From assembly GCA_023393165.1 (NCBI GenBank), contig JAEWMJ010000045.1:1-64000 (forward strand): a stretch of DNA of 64,000 nt, in the 5' to 3' direction. Of the stretch, positions 40,619 to 48,683 are shown one piece after another. The stretch comes from Bacillota bacterium. GTDB lineage: Bacteria > Bacillota > Clostridia > Christensenellales > Christensenellaceae. The notes beneath the pieces are model-generated. The model saw nothing but the letters and a program-made list of their open reading frames with translations. It was not told the origin of the DNA and made no database searches. Position 1 is the first letter of the stretch. The number at the start of each line of letters is the position of its first letter. Position numbers and translations under genes: made by a program.

Positions 40619-41524
40619 ATGAATTTCGACCGGATAGACGCAGACATCCTTAGCAGCCTCATCGGCCCGGTAAGTGAAGTTGACCGGGAAGCCATGAACA
40701 AAAACGTGGAATGCTTTCTGCATCCCAAGGTAAGCCTTTTTATCCCTTCCCTGGGTCATTGCGCCTACGCGGTCACGCCGGATCATACGCATCCAGCCTA
40801 TACCTTTATATATTATTTTTCTGCGGTGGATGATTTTGTGGTGGAAGGACAGCACATGTCGTATGACCTGAAAGAAGGAAAATGCCTGTCCGCCATGTCG
40901 CCGGGGATTCCGCATCAGGAGATCGAAGAGGAATTTTATCAGAGCTACATTGCAATCGCCATTGAAGCGGCGTTGTTTGAACAGACATTGCTGCAATATT
41001 CCCCGCAGGTTCCGCTTTTCCGGGGAGAAATATTTGCGCCACATCCTGATCTGCTGGGCTCTCTCCGGTGCTTTATGGCGATTTCAAGTGAAAACGACCC
41101 GAAGAACAAGGAACTGCTGGATCATTTGTCATGCATTACGGCGCACCTTACGGCGCGTTCGGTAACGGACGGAGCGCAGCAGGCTGTCCCATTGTACGAC
41201 CGGTTTGAGGTCGACCGGGCTGTCGCCTACATAAACAGCCATTTTTCTGAAAAGATTACGATTGAGGATATAGCCGGACGGGTAAACCTTTCCGCAGGAC
41301 ATTTTTCAAAAATATTCAAATCCATAACAGGAGAAACGCCCAATGACTTTATACATATGCTGCGGCTTAAAAAAGCCTGCACCATGCTGACGGCGGGCGA
41401 AGCAAATATAACGCAAACAGCAATTGCCTGCGGGTTTAACAGTTCCTCTTACTTTTCTGCCTCTTTTTTGGAAAAATATAAAATGACGCCCTCCGCTTAC
41501 CGCCAAAGATACTCAAAAAAGTAA
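40619..41524 (+). CDS. AraC-family transcriptional regulator
   Basis: 301 residues from ATG 40619 (SD GGGGGG). The N-terminal cupin-like sensing domain (about 40-150) has PDHTHPAYTFIYYF and SPGIPHQEIEEEF. The C-terminal AraC domain (about 195-300) has both HTH motifs: ITIEDIAGRVNLSAGHFSKIFK and ITQTAIACGFNSSSYFSASFLEKY. Likely activates a neighbouring gene in response to a small molecule; the PNPOx-like gene just downstream is a candidate. Confidence 0.93.
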   Translation: MNFDRIDADILSSLIGPVSEVDREAMNKNVECFLHPKVSLFIPSLGHCAYAVTPDHTHPAYTFIYYFSAVDDFVVEGQHMSYDLKEGKCLSAMSPGIPHQEIEEEFYQSYIAIAIEAALFEQTLLQYSPQVPLFRGEIFAPHPDLLGSLRCFMAISSENDPKNKELLDHLSCITAHLTARSVTDGAQQAVPLYDRFEVDRAVAYINSHFSEKITIEDIAGRVNLSAGHFSKIFKSITGETPNDFIHMLRLKKACTMLTAGEANITQTAIACGFNSSSYFSASFLEKYKMTPSAYRQRYSKK

Positions 41525-41622
41525 AAGCACAGGATATTGATATTTTTACTTTAAATTTTGAAGGTCAGGAGAGGGAGGATGCATTAGAATAGGCCTATAA
41601 ATAAATAATAGGAGGCCTGAAT

Positions 41623-42066
41623 ATGAGCGTTCAACTGACCGATATTTTATTATTTGCGAATCAAAACCCATCCTGCTGGCTTGCAACCAGCGAAAACGGA
41701 CAGCCGCACGTGCGCGGGATGCTGATGTGGTATGCGGATGAAACCGGATTTTATTTTCACACGGCAAGGGCAAAAAGGCTTTTTCACCAGATAGAGTCAA
41801 ATCCAAAGGTGGAGGCGGGATTTATCCGAAACGCAAACGATCCGGTGAATTTTGAAACACTGCATGTAACCGGAATTGCCGAAGAGGTGCGGGACGAGGA
41901 ACTTGCAAAACGTTTGTTTGAGGAAAGGCCCTGGCTTTTGGATAATATCAGGAGATCGGAGATCGACACGGAAACGGTAATTTTCCGCATTGTACAGGGA
42001 TCTGCATATATCTGGAACATGTCATGGAATATAAAAGAAAAGGAAGCGCCGCGAGTCCGTTTTTAA
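41623..42066 (+). CDS. Pyridoxamine 5'-phosphate oxidase-like flavin protein
   Basis: 147 residues. A split-barrel FMN-binding fold: CWLATSENGQPHVRGMLMWYADETGFYFHTARAKRLFHQI in pieces, then NPKVEAGFI and a C-terminal strand. Proteins of this group bind FMN or F420 and reduce varied substrates; this is not the vitamin B6 enzyme itself. SD AGGAGG upstream. Confidence 0.82.
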   Translation: MSVQLTDILLFANQNPSCWLATSENGQPHVRGMLMWYADETGFYFHTARAKRLFHQIESNPKVEAGFIRNANDPVNFETLHVTGIAEEVRDEELAKRLFEERPWLLDNIRRSEIDTETVIFRIVQGSAYIWNMSWNIKEKEAPRVRF

Positions 42067-42277
42067 TCTTATTGAGCAATTAGATGAAAATTAACGGGCA
42101 GTTCTTACAAGGATAAAAAGGTTTGCTGATATTAACCGGCAAACTTTTTTATATTTTGTTTGATTTGCCGCTTCAGGAATAAGTAAAGATTACATGGATG
42201 ATTCTTGTATCAAGTATTGGAATAGTGTATATTGAAAAATGAATCGATAATTTGAGCGGATAACTTGGAGCGGTCAA

Positions 42278-42940
42278 ATGGTTTTAAAGGGTTTTAAACT
42301 GGGAATGGCGCTGCAGTTTGCCATCGGACCCATATGCCTGCTGGCATTCCGCACAGGAAGCGCGTGCGGTTTTATGGCCGCCCTGCCGCTGGTTTTTGCG
42401 GTTGCAATGGTGGACGCCTGTTATATTTTTCTTGCGGGGGCGGGCGTGGGTGCCGTTATCAATAAAAATAATGTGAAAAAAATATTTAAGGCAGTGGGTT
42501 TTTCTGTACTGCTGCTTTTTGGCCTGAACATCATTGCTGGAGCGTTCGGCCGTCCGATGTTGCCCGGGCTGTCCCTGCTGCCTGGTAAGGATGAAACGAA
42601 TATCTTTTTGCAGGGCGTGCTTCTGACCGCATCCAGCCCTATGACCATACTCTTTTGGAGCGGCGTGTTTTCCATACAGGCAGCCATGCATTGTTTAAAC
42701 AGAAAACAGCTTGTGTTTTTCGGTGCGGGATGCGTTTTGTCCACACTGGTTTTCCTGGCAGCTGTCGCAGCTTTGGGCTGCATTGTAAAAGGCGTGATCC
42801 CGCCCGCAGTCATGATCTGGCTGAATATTGCCGTGGGAGCAATGCTCATATTCTGGGGAATCAGGCTGCTTTTAAGCAAAAAAGACTACGGCGGCAAAGA
42901 CGGTCAGAGAATATCAAACAGAAAAAAGGAGCTAATATGA
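42278..42940 (+). CDS. LysE/RhtB-type exporter
   Basis: 220 residues with five to six hydrophobic helices. The N-terminal GFKLGMALQFAIGPICLLAFRTG and the following VDACYIFLAG match the LysE family, and SSPMTILFWSG fits the second conserved region. These proteins export amino acids or similar small molecules by proton antiport. The stop overlaps the nitroreductase start by four bases (ATGA). Confidence 0.83.
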   Translation: MVLKGFKLGMALQFAIGPICLLAFRTGSACGFMAALPLVFAVAMVDACYIFLAGAGVGAVINKNNVKKIFKAVGFSVLLLFGLNIIAGAFGRPMLPGLSLLPGKDETNIFLQGVLLTASSPMTILFWSGVFSIQAAMHCLNRKQLVFFGAGCVLSTLVFLAAVAALGCIVKGVIPPAVMIWLNIAVGAMLIFWGIRLLLSKKDYGGKDGQRISNRKKELI

Positions 42941-43530
42941 CAAATCCGGCAATATGGAATAGGAGAAGCATCAGAAAATATTTGGATATGCCCGTACCCC
43001 GGGAGATGGTAGAGGAAATACTCAGGGCGGGAATCAGCGCGCCGTCATCCAAAAACCGGCAGCCGTGGCGCTTTGTTGTGATCACGGACAAAGAAAAGCC
43101 TGCCATGCTGGAGGCTATGTCGCGGGGAATTCGGAATGAAACAGACGGCGGGGGCTTGCTTCCCGGCAGCATGCAGTATATAAACGGCGCAAAACAGACA
43201 TTGAGCATTATGGAGCAAGCCCCGGTGAATATATTAGTTCTAAACCCGCTGGGCGCTTCTCCGCTGGACGTCATATCGGCAGAAGAAAGGTTTTATGAAC
43301 TTGCAAATACGTTATCCGTGGGCGCGGCAATCCAAAATATGTCCCTTGCCGCGGTGGATTTGGGACTTGGAAGCCTTTGGATCTGCGATATATTTTTTGC
43401 TTACCGCGAATTAACTGCCTGGCTGGATACAAAGGACCAACTGGTATCCGCAATTGCATTGGGATATCCCGGAGAACAGCCTATGCTAAGACCACGTAAA
43501 TCAGTTCAAGATGTAACCGAATGGAGATAG
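42937..43530 (+). CDS. Nitroreductase-family flavoprotein
   Basis: 197 residues from ATG 42937 (SD AAAGGAG). FMN-binding N-terminus RRSIRKYLDMPVP and APSSKNRQPWRFVVI, dimer region SVGAAIQNMSLAAVDLGLGSLWICD and C-terminal ALGYPGEQP. NAD(P)H-dependent reductase of unknown substrate, translationally coupled to the exporter. Confidence 0.9.
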   Translation: MTNPAIWNRRSIRKYLDMPVPREMVEEILRAGISAPSSKNRQPWRFVVITDKEKPAMLEAMSRGIRNETDGGGLLPGSMQYINGAKQTLSIMEQAPVNILVLNPLGASPLDVISAEERFYELANTLSVGAAIQNMSLAAVDLGLGSLWICDIFFAYRELTAWLDTKDQLVSAIALGYPGEQPMLRPRKSVQDVTEWR

Positions 43531-43550
43531 CTCAGAAATATTTATATAAA

Positions 43551-43584
43551 AAAACGGCGCGATACATATCGCGCCGTTTTACCT
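43551..43584. terminator. Bidirectional terminator
   Basis: A perfect 13-bp stem AAAACGGCGCGAT / ATCGCGCCGTTTT with loop ACAT. It serves the rightward nitroreductase operon and the leftward beta-propeller gene that converge here. Confidence 0.93.
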
Positions 43585-43594
43585 TTCAGGACTC

Positions 43595-44950
43595 TCAGCC
43601 CGGTTGGTCCGTTTCCAGCTCAAGCATTTGTACGTATGTCCATGTCTTGCCCATATCATCCGAAACATATTGCAGCTGCATGGTTTGGGGCCCTTCAAAA
43701 TCGCTGTCGTCCCCTTCGTCTATCAAAAGGATCAGCTTGCCGTCTTGCAATACCGGCGCTTCCGGACTTGTGAAAAATGGGATAAATTCGGCCTTCATCT
43801 CAAAATGAACGGGTTCCCATGTCTCTCCGCCGTCGTCCGTTCGGTAGACCATGGATTCCGCACCCTCGGTATAGGGATAGCAGATAAACCCGGTTTTGCC
43901 GTCAACAAATCCTGCCGACCGCATCAGGCGGTCGCGAGGACCCCTACCTGTATTTTCCCATGTCAGGCCGCCGTCGGTTGTCTTGAGTATTGTTTCCGCC
44001 TCAAATGACATTGTTTTATCGCTTCCCGCAATTATATAACCGTTTCTCACGGAAGGGAAACTTAAAAACTTGTTATGGATGTACACGGGCGCGCCCAAAA
44101 TTTCCGATGTATTCCACGTTTTGCCCATGTCGTCGGAATAAAGGCAGGCAAGCGGCGAATTGAAACCGCCATAAAGGATTGCGGTTTTCTCGGGGGAAAT
44201 TACGTAGCTTCCGGGTTTTAATTCGTTGTATTTAAAATGGCCGTCCACATAATAATCCAACCGGTCAACCGGCAGGGGCGTATCAATCCAGGAATTTCCG
44301 CCGTCGTAACTTACCGAACAAACCTTATTTTCTATTTTATAGGTATATTGCGCCGGATCATAAGGCATATCAGCCATAAATTCCTGCTGGTATTCGTCCT
44401 TCTCTTTTTGCCCGCTTACGTTGTATTGCTCCAGATCGTAGGCCGCCGGACGTTCAATATTTGACGCCTTGTATGCTACAGTGCCATGGGCAGCGGTGGA
44501 AACGTCAAACATCACAACCCATTGGCATTCGATCGTATCATTCCCCTGATCAACTGTGCCCCAATCTGAAAATGTTCCCGAGCGCGGCGTCCTGGGCTTG
44601 AAGGAAAAATCGATCTGTACGATCTGCCGTTCAGCGTTTTCAAGTATTTGAACGGATTTCAGTATATACGTATCGATCCGGTCGGTCCATTTTATATAAT
44701 CCTGCTGACGTTCGGCAATCAGGGAAAAAAACCAGTCGCGGGATGCGTCGCCAAGACTTTCTGTTTCGTCGCAGGCAACGGTATAGCCTAAAGGCGCGGA
44801 AAGAAGGATCCGGCTTTGCTGCCATTTATAATAACCGAAGAACAAGACTGCAGCAGCCGAGATGACAGCGCATATTATAATAATTATCACGCGCGCCGAA
44901 TTTTTTCTTTTGATTTCATCATTGGACAAATCGCTCAGTTGATCGCTCAT
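43595..44950 (-). CDS. Membrane-anchored Asp-box (BNR) beta-propeller protein
   Basis: 451 residues. A short cytoplasmic N-terminus, one membrane helix (about 20-42) and a large extracellular part. Five Asp-box repeats of SxDxGxTW type are visible: DGGNSW, DDMGKTW, TDGGLTW, DDGGETW and DDMGKTW. This fold is found in sialidases, photosystem assembly factors and sortilin-like proteins; no sialidase catalytic residues are evident. Function unknown. Confidence 0.82.
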   Translation of the reverse strand: MSDQLSDLSNDEIKRKNSARVIIIIICAVISAAAVLFFGYYKWQQSRILLSAPLGYTVACDETESLGDASRDWFFSLIAERQQDYIKWTDRIDTYILKSVQILENAERQIVQIDFSFKPRTPRSGTFSDWGTVDQGNDTIECQWVVMFDVSTAAHGTVAYKASNIERPAAYDLEQYNVSGQKEKDEYQQEFMADMPYDPAQYTYKIENKVCSVSYDGGNSWIDTPLPVDRLDYYVDGHFKYNELKPGSYVISPEKTAILYGGFNSPLACLYSDDMGKTWNTSEILGAPVYIHNKFLSFPSVRNGYIIAGSDKTMSFEAETILKTTDGGLTWENTGRGPRDRLMRSAGFVDGKTGFICYPYTEGAESMVYRTDDGGETWEPVHFEMKAEFIPFFTSPEAPVLQDGKLILLIDEGDDSDFEGPQTMQLQYVSDDMGKTWTYVQMLELETDQPG

Positions 44951-45053
44951 GGTTTCGCTTCCTTTTTAAATATTGGTTAATATTATATCACATTCAATGA
45001 GATTTTTAGCACACGTTTAGACAAACAAATGGAGAGATTTTTGGAAGACTATA

Positions 45054-45111
45054 TTGACAGCGTAACATTGTTATGTTATATTGAATTCATAAAACGTAAC
45101 AATGTTACGTT
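45054..45111 (+). promoter_or_regulatory. Promoter with two nested operators of the YhbD-like gene
   Basis: -35 TTGACA (45054-45059), 17-base spacer, -10 TATATT (45077-45082). CGTAACATTGTTATG (45061-45075) fills the spacer and AACGTAACAATGTTACGTT (45093-45111) covers the start region; both are copies of one palindrome, about 33 bases apart. The regulator encoded next is the obvious candidate to bind them. Confidence 0.7.
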
Positions 45112-45128
45112 TTGGAAAGGAAGAGAAA

Positions 45129-45761
45129 ATGAACCTGATATCAAAAAAAGATCTGCTTGCCATAACCGGCATTTCCTACGGCCAGTTGTACAGATGGAAA
45201 AGGGAACGCCTTATCCCGGACGAATGGTTTATAAAGCAATCCTCCTATACTGGACAGGAGACATTTTTCCCGAGAGAGCAGATTATAAGCAGGGTACAGT
45301 CTATACTGGAACTGAAGGACAGCTATTCTCTGGAGGAACTGGCGAAAATCCTTTCTCCCCAGACCTCAGAGGTGACAGTTTCCTTGGACGATTTGCAGGA
45401 AATCGCCGGTTTGGATCAGGAAATTTTGCATTTACTGCCCGAAATCTACGGCAAGACACAATACGGCTTCCTTGACGCCGTTTATATAACGGCAATCGTG
45501 CAAACGGCAAAAAAGGCCGGGCTTGCCGCAATGCAGACCGGGGAACTGATAGAAAAGAGCGCTCACGCGGCTTCCCGGATGAAAAATGTGGATTCCACCT
45601 GCACGGTTTTTATTTCAGAAGGGGAATATCATACCGTGTTTACCGGAAACGCAGTGCCCATAGTATTTGACGGAAGCATAGAGGTTGCCGGGCAATCTTC
45701 TGTCAATGAGACTGCGGATAAAATAAAAGTAAATTACAAAAATCTGTTTGTGCGTAAATAA
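45129..45761 (+). CDS. YhbD-like HTH regulator (DUF4004)
   Basis: 210 residues from ATG 45129 (SD AAGGAAGAG). The N-terminus LISKKDLLAITGISYGQLYRWKRERLIPDEWF is a MerR-like winged helix, followed by TGQETFFPREQII, both highly characteristic of Bacillus YhbD. The rest has a helical middle and a beta-rich tail. In Bacillus yhbD precedes two bactofilin genes, and here it precedes one. Probably an autorepressor. Confidence 0.85.
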   Translation: MNLISKKDLLAITGISYGQLYRWKRERLIPDEWFIKQSSYTGQETFFPREQIISRVQSILELKDSYSLEELAKILSPQTSEVTVSLDDLQEIAGLDQEILHLLPEIYGKTQYGFLDAVYITAIVQTAKKAGLAAMQTGELIEKSAHAASRMKNVDSTCTVFISEGEYHTVFTGNAVPIVFDGSIEVAGQSSVNETADKIKVNYKNLFVRK

Positions 45762-45792
45762 ATATTTAATTTTTATAAAGGAGATAATTATC

Positions 45793-46395
45793 ATGACGGA
45801 CTACCGTATGGAAGGAATATGCAAAATAAACGGCGGAGAATTTGGTACAATGACTGTCGACGGGATAGGCACATGCACCGGCGACCTTAAGGTGGAGAGT
45901 ATCTGCATCAACGGGGTGTTTAAATGCCAGGGCGCAGTGGAAGCCGGGACGCTGAAAAGCGACGGCACCGCCGATTTTGATTCCAGTATCCGGGCTGGAA
46001 AAATTCATGTAGACGGCGTGCTGAACGTAAAGGGCGATACCAAGATCGAGGCGGAAGAAGTCGTCTGCAACGGCGTGATACGGGCAGAGGAGATATGCGC
46101 GGATATCGTCCGGGCGGACGGCGCCATCAACGCCAGGGAAATCACGGGCGACAGGATCCGAATCAATTCCTGCGCGCCTTTGATAGCAAGGTTTTTCATG
46201 AGAAAATTCTCGCACATTGACCTGATCGAAGCTACCCAGGTAGAATTAACCGGCGTTATTGCAAAGTCGGTGAACGGAAAAGATATCAGAATAGGGCCCA
46301 ACTGCGAGATTGAAAATCTTGACTGCAACGGAACATTATTCATTGACAGGAAGTCGAGCGTAAAGAATATTACGGGAAACTATACGATGCAGTGA
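45793..46395 (+). CDS. Bactofilin (polymer-forming cytoskeletal protein)
   Basis: 200 residues from ATG 45793 (SD AAGGAG); an earlier in-frame GTG at 45748 lies inside the regulator gene. The sequence is a run of short beta-helix turns (VDGIGTCTGDLKVESICINGVFKCQGAVEAG, VDGVLNVKGD) typical of bactofilins, which polymerise without nucleotide at the membrane in cell-shape and motility roles. Downstream of a YhbD-type regulator as in Bacillus, where the pair BacE/BacF acts in flagellum assembly; only one bactofilin is present here. Confidence 0.83.
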   Translation: MTDYRMEGICKINGGEFGTMTVDGIGTCTGDLKVESICINGVFKCQGAVEAGTLKSDGTADFDSSIRAGKIHVDGVLNVKGDTKIEAEEVVCNGVIRAEEICADIVRADGAINAREITGDRIRINSCAPLIARFFMRKFSHIDLIEATQVELTGVIAKSVNGKDIRIGPNCEIENLDCNGTLFIDRKSSVKNITGNYTMQ

Positions 46396-46426
46396 TAAAT
46401 TTTTGGGAAACGGATAACTGTTCCCA

Positions 46427-46455
46427 TTGACTGCGGATTTCGCCCGTGGTATAAT
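46427..46455 (+). promoter_or_regulatory. Promoter of the efflux leader
   Basis: -35 TTGACT (46427-46432), 17-base spacer and -10 TATAAT (46450-46455) preceded by TGG, an extended -10. Start near 46462, 345 bases before the efflux gene. Confidence 0.85.
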
Positions 46456-46487
46456 GCATACAATTGTTATAAAATGGAGGGTTTCTT

Positions 46488-46526
46488 GTGATTCATATCA
46501 GACTTCGTTTTCCAAATTTGGACTAA
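46488..46526 (+). CDS. Putative macrolide-sensing leader peptide
   Basis: 12 codons from GTG with GGAGGG seven bases upstream: MIHIRLRFPNLD. The RLRFP core and the flanking His and L-N/D match the ErmD/ErmK leader (MTHSMRLRFPTLNQ), where macrolides stall the ribosome at the Arg-Leu-Arg (+x+) motif and switch on the resistance gene. The RLR codons lie within CAGACT (46499-46504), which pairs exactly with AGTCTG (46575-46580) downstream, so a stalled ribosome would open that helix. Confidence 0.75.
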   Translation: MIHIRLRFPNLD

Positions 46527-46760
46527 AAGAATATGTTCAAAGGCTCTGCTTGCAAAAGAAGAGTAAACGGGATTAGTCTGTCTGTCTAAAGAAACCTTTG
46601 TTTTTAAAGCAGATACGATTCGCATTATATAAACACCAGGTAAATACAATCCCAAATGAATTCCGGTTGTTCCCTGTATCGGAGCATCAGGTTGTTCTGT
46701 TTGGCTGTATCAGCAAATCCGTTTACATGAACCGCAGCAGCGCCTGCGGTTTTATTTATT
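46527..46760 (+). promoter_or_regulatory. Attenuator leader of the efflux gene
   Basis: Non-coding. Mutually exclusive pairings are visible: CAAAGG (46538) / CCTTTG (46595) and TCTGCTT (46545) / AAGCAGA (46607). It ends in a terminator, ACCGCAG (46731-46737) / CTGCGGT (46744-46750) followed by TTTATTTATTT, about 50 bases before the efflux start codon. This is the layout of drug-inducible transcription attenuators. Confidence 0.65.
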
Positions 46761-46807
46761 TAAGGCAAAACTAATAACGATTTTATTCTGAGAAAGGTTT
46801 ATATCAT

Positions 46808-48043
46808 ATGAAAGCCAATCAAAACTGGAAAAAGAAAACGGCTCTTTTTTTAAGCAGTCAGACCATATCGCTTTTTGGCTCCTCTCTTGTCCAATATGCG
46901 ATCACATGGTATATTACATTGACCACGCAGTCCGGGGCCATGATGACGATCTCCATTCTTTGCGGGTTCCTGCCTGCCTTTATTTTGTCTCCGTTTGCAG
47001 GCGTGTGGGCTGACCGCTATAACAGAAAGTTTCTTATCATTTCCGCGGACGCTTTGGTCGCGGTTTCGACCCTCATACTCGCGATAGTCTTTTTAAACGG
47101 ATATAATGAGCTCTGGCTGATATTTGTGGTATCCGCTATCCGGGCGGTCGGAACCGGTATTCAAAGCCCGGCAGTGGGCGCTATTCTGCCGCAGCTTGTT
47201 CCTGCGGAAAAACTGACGCGGATAAACGGAATAAACAGTACCCTGATGTCGCTTACCACCCTGGCTTCGCCCGCAATCAGCGGCGCGCTGCTTGCGATGG
47301 CGCGGATTGAGTATATTTTCTTTATCGACGTAATCACCGCAGCCATTGCGATTACCATAATGCTTGCGTTCCTTAAGATTCCGGTGCATGAAAAGGCTGC
47401 TGAAAAACAGAAAATAAGCTACTATGCCGATATGAAGCTGGGTTTTTCATATATCAAAAATCACAGGTTTCTCAAACAGTATTTTCTGTTTTATGCGATC
47501 CTTTTTATATTGATCGCGCCTGTCGCCTTTTTATCTCCGCTGCAGGTGACAAGGAGCTTTGGCGGAGACGTCTGGCGGCTGACTGCGATTGAGATTGCAT
47601 TTTCATTGGGGATGATGGGCGGCGGAGCCGTGATAGCTTCCTGGGGAGGCTTTAAAAACAGGATACATACGATTGTTCTGGCTGCGGTGATATCCGGCGC
47701 TTGCACTTTTGCACTGGGCTTCGTATCCATATTCTGGGTTTACCTTGCAATCATGGGACTTATCGGCATCGCCATGCCGCTCTTCAATACGCCCTCAATG
47801 GTGCTGCTTCAGGAAAAGGTGGAGGAGAACTATCTGGGCAGGGTGTTCGGCGTTATGACAATGATTTCAACTTCCATGATGCCCCTGGGAATGCTGATAT
47901 TTGGACCCATAGCGGATATTGTCAGGATAGAATGGCTGCTGATAGGCACAGGACTGCTTCTGGTTGTACAGGGATTCATTGTGTTGGGCAGCAAGGTGCT
48001 GATCCAGGCAGGCTGCCCTGCAACAAAAAACATTGCCGATTAA
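46808..48043 (+). CDS. MFS efflux pump, Mef-like
   Basis: 411 residues, twelve hydrophobic helices. Resembles the Mef macrolide efflux family: WKKKTALFLSSQTISLFGSSLVQYAITWYIT at the start, the loop ADRYNRKFLII between helices 2 and 3, IRAVGTGIQSPA and PLLVP-like QLVPAEKLTRINGI, and YLGRVFGVM late. The leader peptide upstream makes a macrolide or ketolide substrate likely. SD AGAAAGG. Confidence 0.85.
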   Translation: MKANQNWKKKTALFLSSQTISLFGSSLVQYAITWYITLTTQSGAMMTISILCGFLPAFILSPFAGVWADRYNRKFLIISADALVAVSTLILAIVFLNGYNELWLIFVVSAIRAVGTGIQSPAVGAILPQLVPAEKLTRINGINSTLMSLTTLASPAISGALLAMARIEYIFFIDVITAAIAITIMLAFLKIPVHEKAAEKQKISYYADMKLGFSYIKNHRFLKQYFLFYAILFILIAPVAFLSPLQVTRSFGGDVWRLTAIEIAFSLGMMGGGAVIASWGGFKNRIHTIVLAAVISGACTFALGFVSIFWVYLAIMGLIGIAMPLFNTPSMVLLQEKVEENYLGRVFGVMTMISTSMMPLGMLIFGPIADIVRIEWLLIGTGLLLVVQGFIVLGSKVLIQAGCPATKNIAD

Positions 48044-48058
48044 CGCTTGCTTTGCTTC

Positions 48059-48100
48059 CGGGTCTCCGTTCCGGATGGCCCGGAGATCCGGATATTTTGT
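48059..48100 (+). terminator. Terminator of the efflux gene
   Basis: A strong stem CCGGGTCTCCG / CGGAGATCCGG (one mismatch) around a 12-base loop, followed shortly by TTTTG. Confidence 0.75.
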
Positions 48101-48226
48101 TTTGGCCGGCTTTACGTACAGGAATTGAAGAAATGGACATACCTGATATTGTAAACGCGCCTGGCCGGATGTATATTGGTGTTATAAGGTATTCTCTTAC
48201 TGCACAAACGAATGGAGGTAAAATGC

Positions 48227-48652
48227 GTGGAATGGTCCAAGATGTACGGGCAGGATCAAATTCCCGGCTGGGCCGACATAAGCAATTATGTGGGCAGCAC
48301 GCTTTGGGAGGAATTGAATGACTGGCTGAAGGCAACCTTTGGGGTGTCGCCAAAACAAACGTACAGCAAATGTTCGGCTCAGCCGGGGTGGAACGTGAAA
48401 TACCAAAAAGGCGGAAAATCTCTTTGCACGCTTTATCCGATGTCCGGATATTTTATCGCGCTGGTTGTCATTGGAAACAAGGAGATGACGGAAACGGAGC
48501 TTTTGGCCCCGGATTTAAGCGAATATACCAGAAACAGATTCGAGTCCACGCAGTTTTCGTGTGGGGGTAAATGGCTGATGCTGCATGTAAAAGATGCCGG
48601 CGTCCTGGAAGACGTAAAAAAACTGATCGGCATCCGCGCCCGGCTAAAGTAG
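48227..48652 (+). CDS. DUF3788 family protein
   Basis: 141 residues. The GTG at 48227 (MEWSKMYGQDQIP) lies eight bases after GGAGGT; the ATG at 48212 overlaps that SD and is less likely. SNYVGSTLWEELNDWL, a GWNVKYQKGGKSLCTLYP core and VVIGNKE are the DUF3788 pattern. These proteins have a small alpha/beta fold and no known reaction. Confidence 0.8.
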   Translation: MEWSKMYGQDQIPGWADISNYVGSTLWEELNDWLKATFGVSPKQTYSKCSAQPGWNVKYQKGGKSLCTLYPMSGYFIALVVIGNKEMTETELLAPDLSEYTRNRFESTQFSCGGKWLMLHVKDAGVLEDVKKLIGIRARLK

Positions 48653-48683
48653 ATAAACACATCAATTAAGTGGGGAAATTGCA

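Noticed and set aside
46467..46655. 62-codon frame on the minus strand across the efflux leader
   Set aside because: It overlaps the leader peptide and attenuator, has no SD and is best explained as chance.
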